From Rhynchospora pubera (taxonomy: Eukaryota; Streptophyta; Magnoliopsida; Poales; Cyperaceae), in contig CM051460.1 of NCBI GenBank assembly GCA_028095005.1, positions 289,494,653 through 289,558,652 on the forward strand: DNA of 64,000 bases. The letters are read 5' to 3'. The position numbers and the translations under genes were made by a program. Shown piece by piece: positions 1 to 10,205 of this stretch. The notes under the pieces were generated by a model that was not told the origin of the DNA, did not search any database, and saw only the letters and a program-made list of their open reading frames with translations. Numbering within the stretch: the first letter of the stretch is position 1; every line of letters begins with the position of its first letter.

Positions 1-696
1 TAGAGCCTACAAACCTTTAATTTAAGATTTGACTAGTCCTACTCACATTTAGCCTCTCATGAGTCACTAGGGGCAATATTTTATTAGGATAAGGTCAGTG
101 GTGACTGTTGTGCTGGATCCATTTTTAACCTCCTATTAATAGCCTAGAATTTTTGTTTATGTATAAGGCTGGCTGCGTGCACATCACTGACTCACATAAA
201 AGAGGACTTTCGTTTATAAAGAAATACAAAATATACAAGACAAACTTGACACATGATCCTAGTACAGTTAAGTCTACAAAAAATCTTGTTTGCTCTTTAC
301 TTAGTCCCGAAGGTAGGCAAGGTAATTAGGTCGTTTAGGTTTCATGACATAGCATGAACTTCTTTTAGCAAGGAAACAAAAGAAAGAAATAAAGAAATAG
401 TTAGAAGTTTCATTGGTTTTCCAAACAAAAGTAGAAGAAGGTTCGTTAATAATTATTTTTGAGATAGATGCTGAAATTCTTAATTCCTTCCACTTTCGCT
501 CACAGTTTGTCCCAAATGAAGTTTTATCGATTTGAACAAGACAAATTGACAACAAATAATCTTGGTGAAAAAATTGAGAGAGTAAACCTTATTAGGGAAG
601 TTAGCGTAGTAAACTAAAATATATGAACTGATGCATGTCTAAATCGTCACTCAGCTTTATATTGTCTCACTGAGTCACTGTAATAGAAGATTTAAT
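1..696. other. intergenic flank, no gene seen
   Basis: AT-rich sequence upstream of the CACTA element. Short open frames occur but none shows a recognisable domain or splice pattern. The last three bases (AAT, 694-696) are the left target-site duplication of the neighbouring element. Confidence 0.6.
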
Positions 697-711
697 CACT
701 ACGCGAAATTT

Positions 712-1240
712 TAGCTTCTGTAACGATTAATAAAAGGCATTTGTAACGGTACACGAAACGTTACTGTAGCCTCCGTTACAGAATGTCTAATAACCGTTAC
801 AGATCTATAACTGTTATTAGACAATAACCGTCACAGTAGCCCCCTCTTCTGTAACGGTTAATATCTAATAACCGTTATAGTATTATGCAAGGGAAATTTG
901 GTACAGCTTTTTGGAGAACATGTGTAACGGTTATTATCTAATAACCGTTACAGAAGACAGTCTTCTGTAACGGTTATTATCTAATAACCGTTATGGTATT
1001 GTGGACGGAACGGTACATTTGGAGAACATGTAACGGTTATTACCTAATAACCGTTACAGATAATGTTTATAATTAAAAAAAATGAAATTATAATATTCTG
1101 TAACGGTTATTCCTTAATAACCATTACAGAAGGTCCTTTTTTTTGTTGTGTTTCGCCTGTTTGATTGGCTAGCCCAATTTGCTAGCCGAATTGGTACCAA
1201 ATTGGTACCCAATTTACATTAGATAACACATGCAGCATAT
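712..1240. repeat. CACTA 5' subterminal palindromic repeats (unit A)
   Basis: About a dozen full or half copies of (C)TGTAACGGTTATT / AATAACCGTTACAG lie here, several paired as perfect inverted repeats, for example around 925-957 and 966-993. In characterised CACTA elements, subterminal arrays bind the transposon-encoded protein TnpA. That role is inferred here. The block from about 1045 to 1240, including a stretch with GCTAGCCGAATTGGTACC, recurs at about 4075-4240. Confidence 0.85.
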
Positions 1241-1372
1241 TGTTACAATTCAATCCAGTACTCGAAGAGATGCTTATCTGAACACTCGAAGAGACGCTTC
1301 ATCTGAACACTACTGTTACAATTCAAATTAAAGCACGCAACTCTTCATATTTTCAGTTTCAAACTCATTTCT

Positions 1373-1382
1373 ACTATAAATG
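1373..1382 (+). promoter_or_regulatory. TATA box of CACTA cargo gene A
   Basis: ACTATAAATG lies about 85 bases before the start codon at 1466. The surrounding leader carries a near-direct repeat (TTTTCAGTTTCAAACT at about 1350 and 1406) and is otherwise pyrimidine-rich. Confidence 0.45.
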
Positions 1383-1465
1383 ACCAAACTATAGAACCCC
1401 ATGCCTTTTCAGTTTCAAACTAATTTCTCACTTCTCCCTCCTATCTCTCTACTCAAAAACCAACC

Positions 1466-3040
1466 ATGGAAAACCTTGATCCCATCAGAGTTGATGAAGA
1501 CGACATCACTGCTCCGGCCAGTGCAGAGATCACCAAATCTATTGTCATCCAAACCATGGAAGGTGTAACTTTGCTTGATGTCATGATAGAGATGAGAAGA
1601 CGCCTCCCTGCAGGACAACACAGAGTGACTACACTCCTAGAAAATCGATTTCTCATAATCGGCCCCTCTGAGCAATGGCGCGATGAGATGTTCAGAAAAG
1701 GCACCATTGAAATCACATATGGAAACAACATGAGGCGGCCATTTCCCATCCTCATTGATCTTCCAAGGGAACTAGACCCCAGAGCAGACAGTGTGAGGCT
1801 ATGGGTAAGAATTGCTGATCTTCCATTTGGATGGTGCTCATGGTATGGAGCAAACATCTTTTTCCCTTTTGGTACAGTTTTACATGCTGATGCACCAACA
1901 TACATGGGTATAGATGACAGATTTGCTAGAGTTGAAGTAGTGGTTGAACATAGGGATAGAATACCAGCCTCTCGTGCATTTAAATTACACAGAAGAAATG
2001 GAAAAATTGACCTACTTCGGGTTCAGTACGTAGTTGAGGAACCACAAATTAGAAACCCGCGTCATGAATACATCAAAGCTTTTCCTAGGATTGAATGGTC
2101 CCCTGCTGATGAGGCAAGACTGCAAAGTATCAATCCACCTGTTAGGGTTGATTCTAGCAGTACTACAACCATGCGACAGAGCAAGAGAAAAGCAAAGAAA
2201 AAGACTGCAAAAACCACAACCCCCAATAATACTCAAGCAAAAAAAAGAAAGATAGATGAGGTCATCCCCTCAATGATCACTAGATCACAAATCAAGGGAG
2301 GAAGCAGAACTAAGGAGACAGGAGTTCTCATTGGAGACACCAGGGTAATCAAACCTACAAGCTCTAGTTCTAAAGGAAAAGGAGTACAAGAAGATCTTGA
2401 GGCACAGTTCAGGAAGGAGATGAAACATGCTAGGAAAGAGAGCCACAGAGCTCAACATGAGGGCCCAGGGCACACCAGTGGGCCTAGTGTACCCCCTGGG
2501 TTCAACCTAAGCTCTCAGGAGACTGATACTGAGGATGAAAAAACTGACACAGAGAGTGACAACTCCTCCCGCACAAATAATAGTGACAATACAACCCCTA
2601 CTGAGGACCAATCAGTCGATGAACTCATGAAGACACCCTCAGAGGAGCCCAGCAAGATGTCATTCTCCACAGAAGGTAACTCTACAATCACATTTCTTTC
2701 TAGTAACAATATGTGCAGAAATCCTAAATAGCTTAGAGAATAGCTCTACATAAATCCTAGTTTAGAGAATAGCTCTACATAAATCCTAGTTTAGAGAATA
2801 GCTTCTTTCTAGACAATATGTAAGGATCATATTCTTTAAATTCATTTCAATCTTTACGTGTATTATAAGATCCTTATTTTGTTTATTCTTGTATAATCTT
2901 TACATAAATATACATTTAACTTTTTCAATAATTGCACTGACTTGAAAACAGACATGGAAAAAACCTTCATGGATTTGGCAAAGAAGCAGGAAGTAGCAAA
3001 GAAGAGCAATGGCTCCACTGATGACACATCCTCTACCTAG
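1466..3040 (+). CDS. CACTA cargo gene A: DUF4283-like, LINE ORF1-related protein
   Basis: The first exon frame runs 1466-2731 (421 codons if unspliced). The start ACCATGG has good plant context. A GT at 2676 and an AG at 2950-2951 define a 276-bp intron that rejoins in phase with an exon at 2952-3040. The spliced product is about 432 residues and ends in a Lys-rich tail (DMEKTFMDLAKKQEV..). Residues ~30-200 resemble the DUF4283 fold typical of plant LINE ORF1 and related proteins. The segment LDPRADSVRLWVRIADLPF matches the LINE ORF1 at 52803 (LDPRADTCKLWIRITGAP), and similarity continues for about 80 residues. The rest is basic (a nuclear-localisation-like KRKAKKKTAKTT stretch, ~residues 238-249) and then acidic and Ser/Thr-rich. 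No zinc knuckle is present. Nucleic-acid binding is inferred from the family. The gene is carried by the transposon and may or may not be expressed. Confidence 0.62.
2733..2804 (+). repeat. 29-bp tandem repeat, 2.5 copies
   Basis: The unit TTAGAGAATAGCTCTACATA.. (29 bp) occurs at 2733-2761 and 2762-2790, with a partial third copy at 2791-2804. It lies directly after the unspliced stop codon, inside the proposed intron of cargo gene A. Confidence 0.85.
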
Positions 3041-4676
3041 ATGTTGCGGTTTTTTTTACTTCTCAGTTATTTATTTATTTTAAATTCTACAAGCTCTAGT
3101 ATGTTTGTTGTACTGTTAATATTACTGTTAATGGCAAGAATTGTGTGAATTGTGTGATGTTTAGATGTATGTTTGTGATGTTTAGATATAGAATCAAGCT
3201 TGAAACAATATAAATTGCTCTTGAGTAGAAAGGTTTCTATTGACATTTGACATTTGTGGCCAACATGCAACTTTTTTTTTGTAATTTGGTTCATGCGCAT
3301 CAACCAAAATAGCATTGTTTGTCAGCCTATATAAATTGCATTGTTTGTCAACCGTAATAATCCTTTGTTATTTAGCTCAATTATTTATGAACTTAGCCTT
3401 ATTACAGTTATTTGTCAATTAGAACTTAAAAGCAAAAGAAAAAAGAGGAGTTTATGAAAATCGCATATATATGAAAAAAGAGGAGTTTATGAAAATACCG
3501 AAGAGATATAAAATTATCCAGTCGAAGCATGACTTTCGATCCGACAAGGGGCTGCTGTCCTTCTTGTCTTTCGATCCGTTGAATCTGCTCTCCTTCTCGT
3601 TCTTTCGATCGATCCGTTGAATCTGCTCTCGTTCTCATGAAAAAACCGAAATAAATAAGAAAAAAATATGAAAAAATACGGTTCAATTTTTTTGTTTTTT
3701 ACCTCAAATCTGCTCTCCTTCTTGTTCTCTTTCTAATTATTATTTTTTTCAGAATTTTTACAATTTTTTTGCTATTTTTGGAGTGGAACAGAAGGAAAAG
3801 GAGAGGTATTTCTTTGGATATCGCAATAAATGAAAAGAAGAGAGAAAGGAATGCGGCTGGGAAGAGAGACTTAACCTAAATATGTGCAGAAGCTTTCTGT
3901 AACGGTTATTAACCAATGACCGTTACAGAATCATTAAACAAAAAAGGTTTGCCTTTCTGTAACGGTTATTTCCTAATAACCATTACAGACTTAGAGAGAT
4001 ACTGTAACGGTTATTTATATATAACCGTTACAGAAGACTGGCTTCTGTAACGGTTATTAGGTAATAACCGTTACAGATAATGTTTATAATAAAAAAAATA
4101 AAATTATAATATTCTGTAACGGTTATTGCTAATAACCGTTACAAAATTCTTTTTTTTTTTGTGTTTCGCCTGTTTGATTGGCTAGCCCAATTTGCTAGCC
4201 GAATTGGTACCAAATTGGTACCCAATTTACATTAACACATGCAGCATATCACACATATATCAAACATATATATAATCATGCATATCACACAAACAATAAA
4301 CAAAGTATTTACATATATCACAAGTATCATCAAATCAGAATCGTACAATATCAGAATCTCGATATCATTAATAGCTTAGATAGAAGTGTTTGGTTTGTCT
4401 TAAATTTGGTCAGAACGTACCTGAATCATCAATATCAGAATCTCAATATCAAAACGTACCTGAATCAAGTTGTAGTCTTCCGAAGAGGTGCTTGGTTTGT
4501 CTTAAATTTGATCATAATTGTCAGAGAATGCACCTTCCCCTCCCTGGAATTGAATCGTCTTCATCAATTCTTCCTTTAATCTCTTTGCCTTCTCCTCTCC
4601 CTCCCCCATCTATTAATACTCAATCCCCTCTTGCTGCCTCTTCCACTTCTCCTCCTTTTTAGTTCTTTCTTCAGAT
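3041..4676. repeat. internal junction of CACTA units A and B
   Basis: 3041-3890 is the 3' flank of cargo gene A. It has a repeated AGAGGAGTTTATGAAAAT at about 3445 and 3480 and a GATCCGTTGAATCTGCTCTC repeat at about 3575 and 3612. From about 3895 to 4043 a palindrome array matches the extreme 3' part of the element (5950-6100). From about 4043 to 4240 it switches to sequence matching the 5' part (about 1000-1240). 4241-4676 is the leader of cargo gene B. Two small open frames in the leader show no domain. The layout is what a head-to-tail fusion with lost termini would leave. Confidence 0.7.
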
Positions 4677-5574
4677 ATGACTTTCAATCATGATTGGCAA
4701 TTTGTGCCTATGAACAGTGCTGCTGAGTTTGATGGTCTCAGACCTGATCATTTAAATGTGTTTTACTCTCCTTTACAAGATCTTGACCCTGAAAATGAAG
4801 TTCTGCACAGAGCGGCGATTGTTACTTTCCAAGCAGAAGGATTACTTCCGTCTGATCTTGAGCACCGCTTGGGATTCAGACTTGCACATCAGTTTGGTTT
4901 TGCAGTTCACCAGTATCGTCTCTCTCCAGTGCACCCAACCTCTGGAGATTTTCTTCTGGTTTGCCCAAATCAAGGGGTCAGGAATGAAATTTGCAGCCTA
5001 GGTGTCATTTACCTGCAGATTGTTAGATTGGTCCTAACAAGGTGGACTGAGCGTGCTAGTACAGTTTATGAACCTCCTCTTTATCGTACCAGAATCAAAA
5101 TTACTGGTCCCCCTCTTCATCTCTGGAATAGAAGTGCCATTAACATGCTGGTGTCTGGGTTTGGTTATCCAGTTTTCACTGCTCCTCACTTCTCTGATGG
5201 GATCTTCCTTCATTTGCGTTTGCTTATTAAAGGAGCTCATCCCTCATCATTTGATTATCTCTGCAGACCCTCGAGCTGCAAGAGCTAGGGTACATATTGA
5301 AGGTTTTGAACAAGTTGGTTTCCCCACTGAACCACCTTTTGTAGTCCCCGGCAGGCCTTGGGTGCCTCCTCCGCCTCCTCCACCACCATCGACTGACACA
5401 GATTCAACTTCTACTGAATCAGCTTCTGTTGCTCCTCCTACTGAATCAGCTTCTGTTGCTTCCTTGCCAGTATATTGTGCTACTGGAGATCCCTTTTTAG
5501 CTATTGCCTCTTCAAGTTTTCTCCCTTGGTTCTTTAATGCTATTAATGCCTCCTTTAATTTACAGCAGTTCTAA
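4677..5574 (+). pseudogene. CACTA cargo gene B: DUF4283-like protein, frameshifted
   Basis: The frame opens at ATG 4677 and ends at 5288 (203 codons). The continuation of the protein lies in the +1 frame to 5574. The break is near 5229-5233, where an extra base around AAAGG would explain the shift. Before it the protein reads through a DUF4283-like core (RTRIKITGPPLHLWNRSAIN, then a F..HLRLLIKG strand). After it come IPHHLIISADPRAARARVHI, a Pro run (about eight) and a Ser/Thr/Glu-rich tail. It occupies the same place in unit B that cargo gene A holds in unit A, so the two are probably diverged paralogues. No zinc finger or catalytic motif is visible. It could still yield a truncated 203-residue protein. 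Confidence 0.55.
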
Positions 5575-6337
5575 GTGCTTCTTCTCTAATTTCAGTCTTA
5601 TACTTTTTTGTTTAGCTCTGTATGCTTTATGGCTTTTCTTGGCTGTAATCCTTAATTTGCCTCACTCTCTTTAATGCTATTAATATCAACAAAGAGCTTT
5701 CTTCTTTACTTTGCCTCACTCTCTTCCTTTTCTCACCTCTGTGTATTATTGCTACTACTTGATGACGTTTACTATATGACAATACGAAATTCATGCCTAT
5801 ATATTTGCAAATTATTAACGAAATGCAAATAATTTAAATAAAGAGGAGTTCATGAAAATATACTTTCAACTTCTGATCCGTTGAATCCGTTGAAAAGTGC
5901 GGCTGAGAGTTAGATGAGTGAGGGAGGAAAATAATAATACATAACCATTCTGTAACGGTTATTTCCTAATAACCGTTACAAAATCATTAAAAAAAATAAA
6001 AATAAATTATTTGCCTCTATGTAACGGTTATTAGGAAATAACCGTTACAGAATTACAGAGATACCGTAACGGTTATTTATTTATAACCGTTACAGAAGAT
6101 TATTATTAATTTCTTTTTTTCTCGAATCTTCTGTAACGGTTGTTGGATAATAACCGTTATAGAAGGTGGACGCTCTTTTTCCCTATTGCATGACGGAAAT
6201 ATTATTACGGTTTTTTAATAATAACCGTTACAGATTTGTGGCGCCAATTTTCCCGCCTTATGCCTCACTAGTCTGTAACAGTTATTTCAAAAACCGTTAC
6301 AGAAGTCCCGTTACAGAAGGTCCTTTTTCCCGTAGTG
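5575..6337. repeat. CACTA 3' subterminal palindromic repeats
   Basis: After a gene-B trailer (5575-5940), palindromic TGTAACGGTTATT units recur from about 5950 to 6315, several as complete inverted pairs. The element then ends GGTCCTTTTTCCCGTAGTG. Confidence 0.85.
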
Positions 6338-6705
6338 AATGTACCAACTTTGGTTTTGTAAAAAAATAATTAATTAGTTTTATTTACCTTTATAATACAG
6401 GCAAAAAGCTAAAAGATATGCAATAATCGAACCCTTTAGTGGTGTTAGGCGGCAATCAAGAGACATATATATTTCTTCTTAATTAGTTCGTGCACTGTAA
6501 TGTTTTGGAAAACACAAGTAATTAAATATATATTGGTGAATTAACAAAATATATGCTCCCAACGAACAACCAAAGAAGACCCTTAAAACTTAAAAGAGAA
6601 ACTAACAACCAAAGAAGCTGACAATTTTAGACGAAGTTGATGGCTTACTACATATATATAGAAATGAGTCGATTATTTGTGTACGAAGTCAGCACTTCGT
6701 ACATT

Positions 6706-6804
6706 TGAACAAAAACAAGGGTTTGGCCCTTATCTTTGTATTATTATATATTATTATTTATTTTTTTTGAACAAAAACAAGGGTCTGGCCCTTATCTTTA
6801 TATT
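6706..6804 (+). repeat. 37-bp direct repeat
   Basis: TGAACAAAAACAAGGGTTTG.. at 6706-6742 is repeated with few changes at 6768-6804, separated by an AT-rich spacer. Just upstream is the palindrome ACGAAGTCAGCACTTCGT. The origin is not clear. Confidence 0.7.
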
Positions 6805-8643
6805 ATAAGATTCGTACGTGTATTTCTATTCGATCGAATGAAAATAAATATATATTTTTTCTATTGAACAAAAAACGCGAGTTGAACTTCTAGTGAAGCA
6901 TTTCAAAATTGAGAGCGAATTGCATTTGAGTTGTATGAGCATTGCTTATTATAAAATTTGAAATTAATTGATAGACGAAATATATATTTACATTAAATTT
7001 GAACATTCAGATGTAAATATATTAAACTTGAAGTTATTGTAGTACCAATCAGGTTTCAATTGTCGTATTCCGAAAGAAATTTGCCAGTAAAATTATGTTT
7101 GAGCATCTCTAATATTCATAGAACAGCCAATCAATATTTATCATCAGAAACAAAGCACTCAGTGTTACGCCTAATAAGCTCATTCCAAATAATTATTTGT
7201 GTGAAGATGATTAGTTGTTAATTAGAAACAATGTACATGTGTTTTGAGTAAACAAAATTACCTGGGGAAGGTTGGTGTTCTTTCTTCTCTTTAATTAATT
7301 GTGGAATCAACAATAATTTAAGTCTAGCTATAGGGGGTGGTTAGGAAGTAGGAACCTATAGGCTTATAGGTACTTGCTTTATTTGAACTTTATCAATCAT
7401 TTTTTACGAGCAGTTAAAGTTTAATTTGTCTTGTCCGAGCACTGATAAAGGAGACTCATTTATAGGTCATAATGCTACTCAGAATCAAATGAAACCACAC
7501 CAGAACCAGATAACTGTACATACATATATATCAGTCTCTCAAATATTCAAAACTGAAAAAAATTAAGATAAATATCTTATTTTCCTCTGTACACTCTACC
7601 ACACGGTTCACACTGTGATTGTGCCACTTTATGGCATTCTATATATATCAAATGAAACCATACCTGGACTGGATAGCTGGTATGTCATGTCACTTCAAGT
7701 CTTCAACTAAGGTACTAAAAAAAGTAAGCTCAAAATTCGACCTAATTTGTTACAGTCGAGTCATTAACATGTTAATTAACTGTATGATGAGACGTGGAAA
7801 AACATAGCAGAAGTACTGAAGGGAAAAAAAATACCCATGAAAAAATGGCAGGCTGAAAAATCAACAGTTACGTACGTTGTCAGATATTGGAGAGAGAGTC
7901 TGAATTATGCAGAAACTGAAAGACCCTGGATTTGTGTAAAACATGCCGGTGCAGTATATATAGTGGGTCATATAAAACTGCCTAATTCACAGAGACGTGC
8001 AATTAACGATAAATGTAATAACAGCGATATGTCACTTCCGTCATAGTGGATCTGGCTTAGTAAGTGTAAGACATTTTAGTTGGATCAAGTTTTGTAAAGT
8101 TCTACATATACGGATTTAATTAAAGAGTCATTGATTGGTTTGAACCATACGTCTAATTTAAATTCAACGATCGATATCAAATATACTTTTATATTAACAA
8201 AATCAATCAAAAGAAACTGATAAAGAAGGCCAAATTTTACTAGCATAATATGTTTATAAATTGTTGTAACAACGACAACATGCAGACGGCAAAAACAGTC
8301 ATCATTATATAGAGCATTTATATATATTTAATATCTTTCTTGAGGGCAATATACAAATATAAATTCAATACAGTCAATCGATTTGAAAATAGTGATAATC
8401 ATTTTACTATTTTCAATTTCGATAATAATTTTATTGGTTTTCATATTGTTTTTGAAAAAATATATATTGAGTACTATCGATATGTCCCTTCCTAAATCCT
8501 AATCATCTATAATCGTAAAAATATTTTAACTAATTTCACAAATATTATTTTCTCAACATGTAGGAGCCACAATTTTAACAATGGAGTCCTACATCAAAAT
8601 CAAAGCTTCTGAAATCAAATCTGAGAGGGTGACAACAGGAAAA

Positions 8644-8688
8644 GAATTTCCTAGATAGCCACTATCTAGTTGTATCGAAAAAAAAAAA
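8644..8688 (+). mobile_element. 45-bp micro-retroposon (hairpin plus poly(A))
   Basis: The insert contains the hairpin CTAGATAG-CCA-CTATCTAG followed by TTGTATCG and about 11 A residues. It is bounded by a perfect 13-bp direct duplication, GACAACAGGAAAA, at 8631-8643 and 8689-8701. A poly(A) tail with a long target duplication is the signature of LINE-driven retroposition. The insert is probably the extreme 3' end of a SINE or a severely 5'-truncated LINE. A sister insertion lies at 13934. Confidence 0.72.
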
Positions 8689-9515
8689 GACAACAGGAAA
8701 ATAATAAGAAATAAATCAAAAGAAAAAGAGTAGCCTCTCAGATCAATCACCTGACCGTATATCTTTTCCGAAAGAACAAGCCCACCTTGTCTACTAATAA
8801 AAAACCTATAACATCCAATGGCCACTAATCCTATTTGGTCTAGCTCCTTTCACTTGTGGCCCACGTAGTTAGTGGTACTTTTGCATTTCTTTTCCACATA
8901 TGATCAAATTGTGAATAATTTTTTCCTTTCTTCTATAGTACAAAATTAAGCCTCATATGCAATAACTGATCCCACTATATTTGTTGCAAACTATGTTCAA
9001 AATATGGTTGATGAGTAGCCGAGTAGTCAGTTCCTAGCTGCTTCAGAGTTTTCATCTATACTATATATAGATTATATTAGGATTAAGGAATAATGCTAAT
9101 TCGGATTAAAGACTATTGCAAAACACTATTTGGTACTTATAAAATTTGTAGTCAGGTGTTTAGAACTGTTGCTAACTCCGCTATTTCACTATTATAATAA
9201 AAAAATAAATAAATTAATATATAACTAGTTTAAAAATTCAATTAGCGTTCTAGTTAATTTTATTATCAAGTCATGGTGTGTTGAAAACTTGAAATGGAGT
9301 TAATGAAGTTATTGTTTGACATATTTGTGCTGGATGATATTAATAAATTTGCTTGTATATAAATATAAATGCACACTGTAATGATGGTTGACAAATCGAC
9401 AACGTACGTTGTTGCATGGCATGCCACAGAAAACCACAAATAAATAAAAATTACAAAAAAGTACAACATGTGGTGTCTCCTCCATTTGGACTTGGTTGCT
9501 TTTCACTCCATCCCA

Positions 9516-9525
9516 TTATAAATAC
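9516..9525 (+). promoter_or_regulatory. TATA box of the DUF4408 gene
   Basis: TTATAAATAC lies about 140 bases before the start codon at 9663, at a typical distance for a plant gene with a leader of about 110 bases. Confidence 0.6.
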
Positions 9526-9581
9526 AACACTCCTATTAGCATTTTCGTTCGTTCTGATTAACGAGAACCTAATTAATTCCA

Positions 9582-9605
9582 ATGCCTTCTTCGGCACTTC
9601 CATAA
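9582..9605 (+). promoter_or_regulatory. short upstream ORF (MPSSALP)
   Basis: An ATG at 9582 in the predicted leader opens a seven-codon frame ending TAA, 57 bases before the main start. It could damp translation, but nothing in the sequence shows that it is used. Confidence 0.35.
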
Positions 9606-9662
9606 CCACCACTTATTCCAATCCCTTCTAAACATTATTCCAAGTACATTCATTCTGTACTG

Positions 9663-10205
9663 ATGGATTCTCTCGAGATAGAGAAGATAATAGCCATGAA
9701 CAAGTACAAGAGAGGGACCCAAGAACAAAATATCATCCCAAGAGCTCCAACCATTGTCAATTATGCGCTTACAACCCTTATATTGCTGTTATTCGTGTCA
9801 AGTCCAGTTTGGGTCCCTGAAATTCTCAACCAGCTCAAGCTTGTTCTTTATGCTTCCACTTCAAACATGATCTCATTTTTCACAGGACCCAAGATTTTGT
9901 TTATAATATGTAACCTGATTATTGTTATTTTGGTGAGCGAGTCGAAGCTTTCGAGGGCTCCATCGGCACGAGACATGTATGAAGAGAGATTGAGGAGGAA
10001 CTTGAGTGATAGAATGCCAAGTCCTAATGTTGCTAAAACTTCTTTTGTTGGAGATGATAAGGAGAGAGACAGAGGAGAAGAGGTTTCTGTTGGTGAGGTG
10101 GAGGAAGAGGGGGATCCAGTTGAGCTTCACAAAAAAGTGGAGGATTTCATTGCAAGAGTCAAGTCTCAAAGAAGGATTGAAGCGAAAATATTTCTTTGTT
10201 ACTAG
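9663..10205 (+). CDS. DUF4408/DUF761-type small membrane protein
   Basis: A single-exon gene of 180 residues. The N-terminal half has two hydrophobic segments, about residues 33-57 (rich in L, V and F, ending SSPVWVPEIL) and 75-93 (KILFIICNLIIVILVSESK). These match the DUF4408 layout. A linker follows (SKLSRAPSARDMYEERLRR). The C-terminus carries ELHKKVEDFIARVKSQRRIE, which resembles the DUF761 motif that often ends DUF4408 proteins. The family is plant-specific. Its members are small, probably membrane-anchored and mostly of unknown function. The start is the first ATG after the leader, and two nearby ATGs downstream (codon 12 and later) would truncate the N-terminus. A TATA box and short leader support a functional gene. 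It has no operon-like relation to its neighbours. Confidence 0.85.
   Translation: MDSLEIEKIIAMNKYKRGTQEQNIIPRAPTIVNYALTTLILLLFVSSPVWVPEILNQLKLVLYASTSNMISFFTGPKILFIICNLIIVILVSESKLSRAPSARDMYEERLRRNLSDRMPSPNVAKTSFVGDDKERDRGEEVSVGEVEEEGDPVELHKKVEDFIARVKSQRRIEAKIFLCY

Larger units (their letters stand above)
697..6337. mobile_element. CACTA (En/Spm-type) DNA transposon, non-autonomous, dimeric
   Basis: The left end begins CACTACGCGAAATTTT at 697. The right end, read on the other strand from 6337, begins CACTACGGGAAAAAGGACC. Both ends are flanked by the 3-bp duplication AAT (694-696 and 6338-6340). These are the CACTA superfamily hallmarks: CACTA termini, 3-bp TSD and subterminal repeats. The subterminal repeats are many copies of a palindrome of the form TGTAACGGTTATT-N-AATAACCGTTACA. 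No TNP2/TNPD transposase frame is visible, so movement would need a helper. The interior contains two similar units (about 697-4040 and 4040-6337), each with a subterminal array, a cargo gene with a DUF4283-like domain and a similar 3' region. This suggests a head-to-tail fusion of two elements. Confidence 0.88.
6341..9515. other. intergenic, AT-rich, no convincing gene
   Basis: Open frames here are short and lack recognisable domains or codon structure. The notable content is a direct repeat at 6706-6804 and a tiny poly(A)-tailed insertion at 8644-8688, both listed separately. Confidence 0.55.

Noticed and set aside
301..555. 84-codon minus-strand frame
   Set aside because: No domain, no clear start context and adjacent to repeat-rich DNA.
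900..1120. Regular palindromes resembling a CRISPR array
   Set aside because: The genome is a plant, spacing is irregular, and the units are CACTA subterminal repeats inside a TSD-flanked element.
7619..8046. Two adjacent small plus-strand frames
   Set aside because: Different frames, no splice sites joining them and no domain. Likely chance frames.
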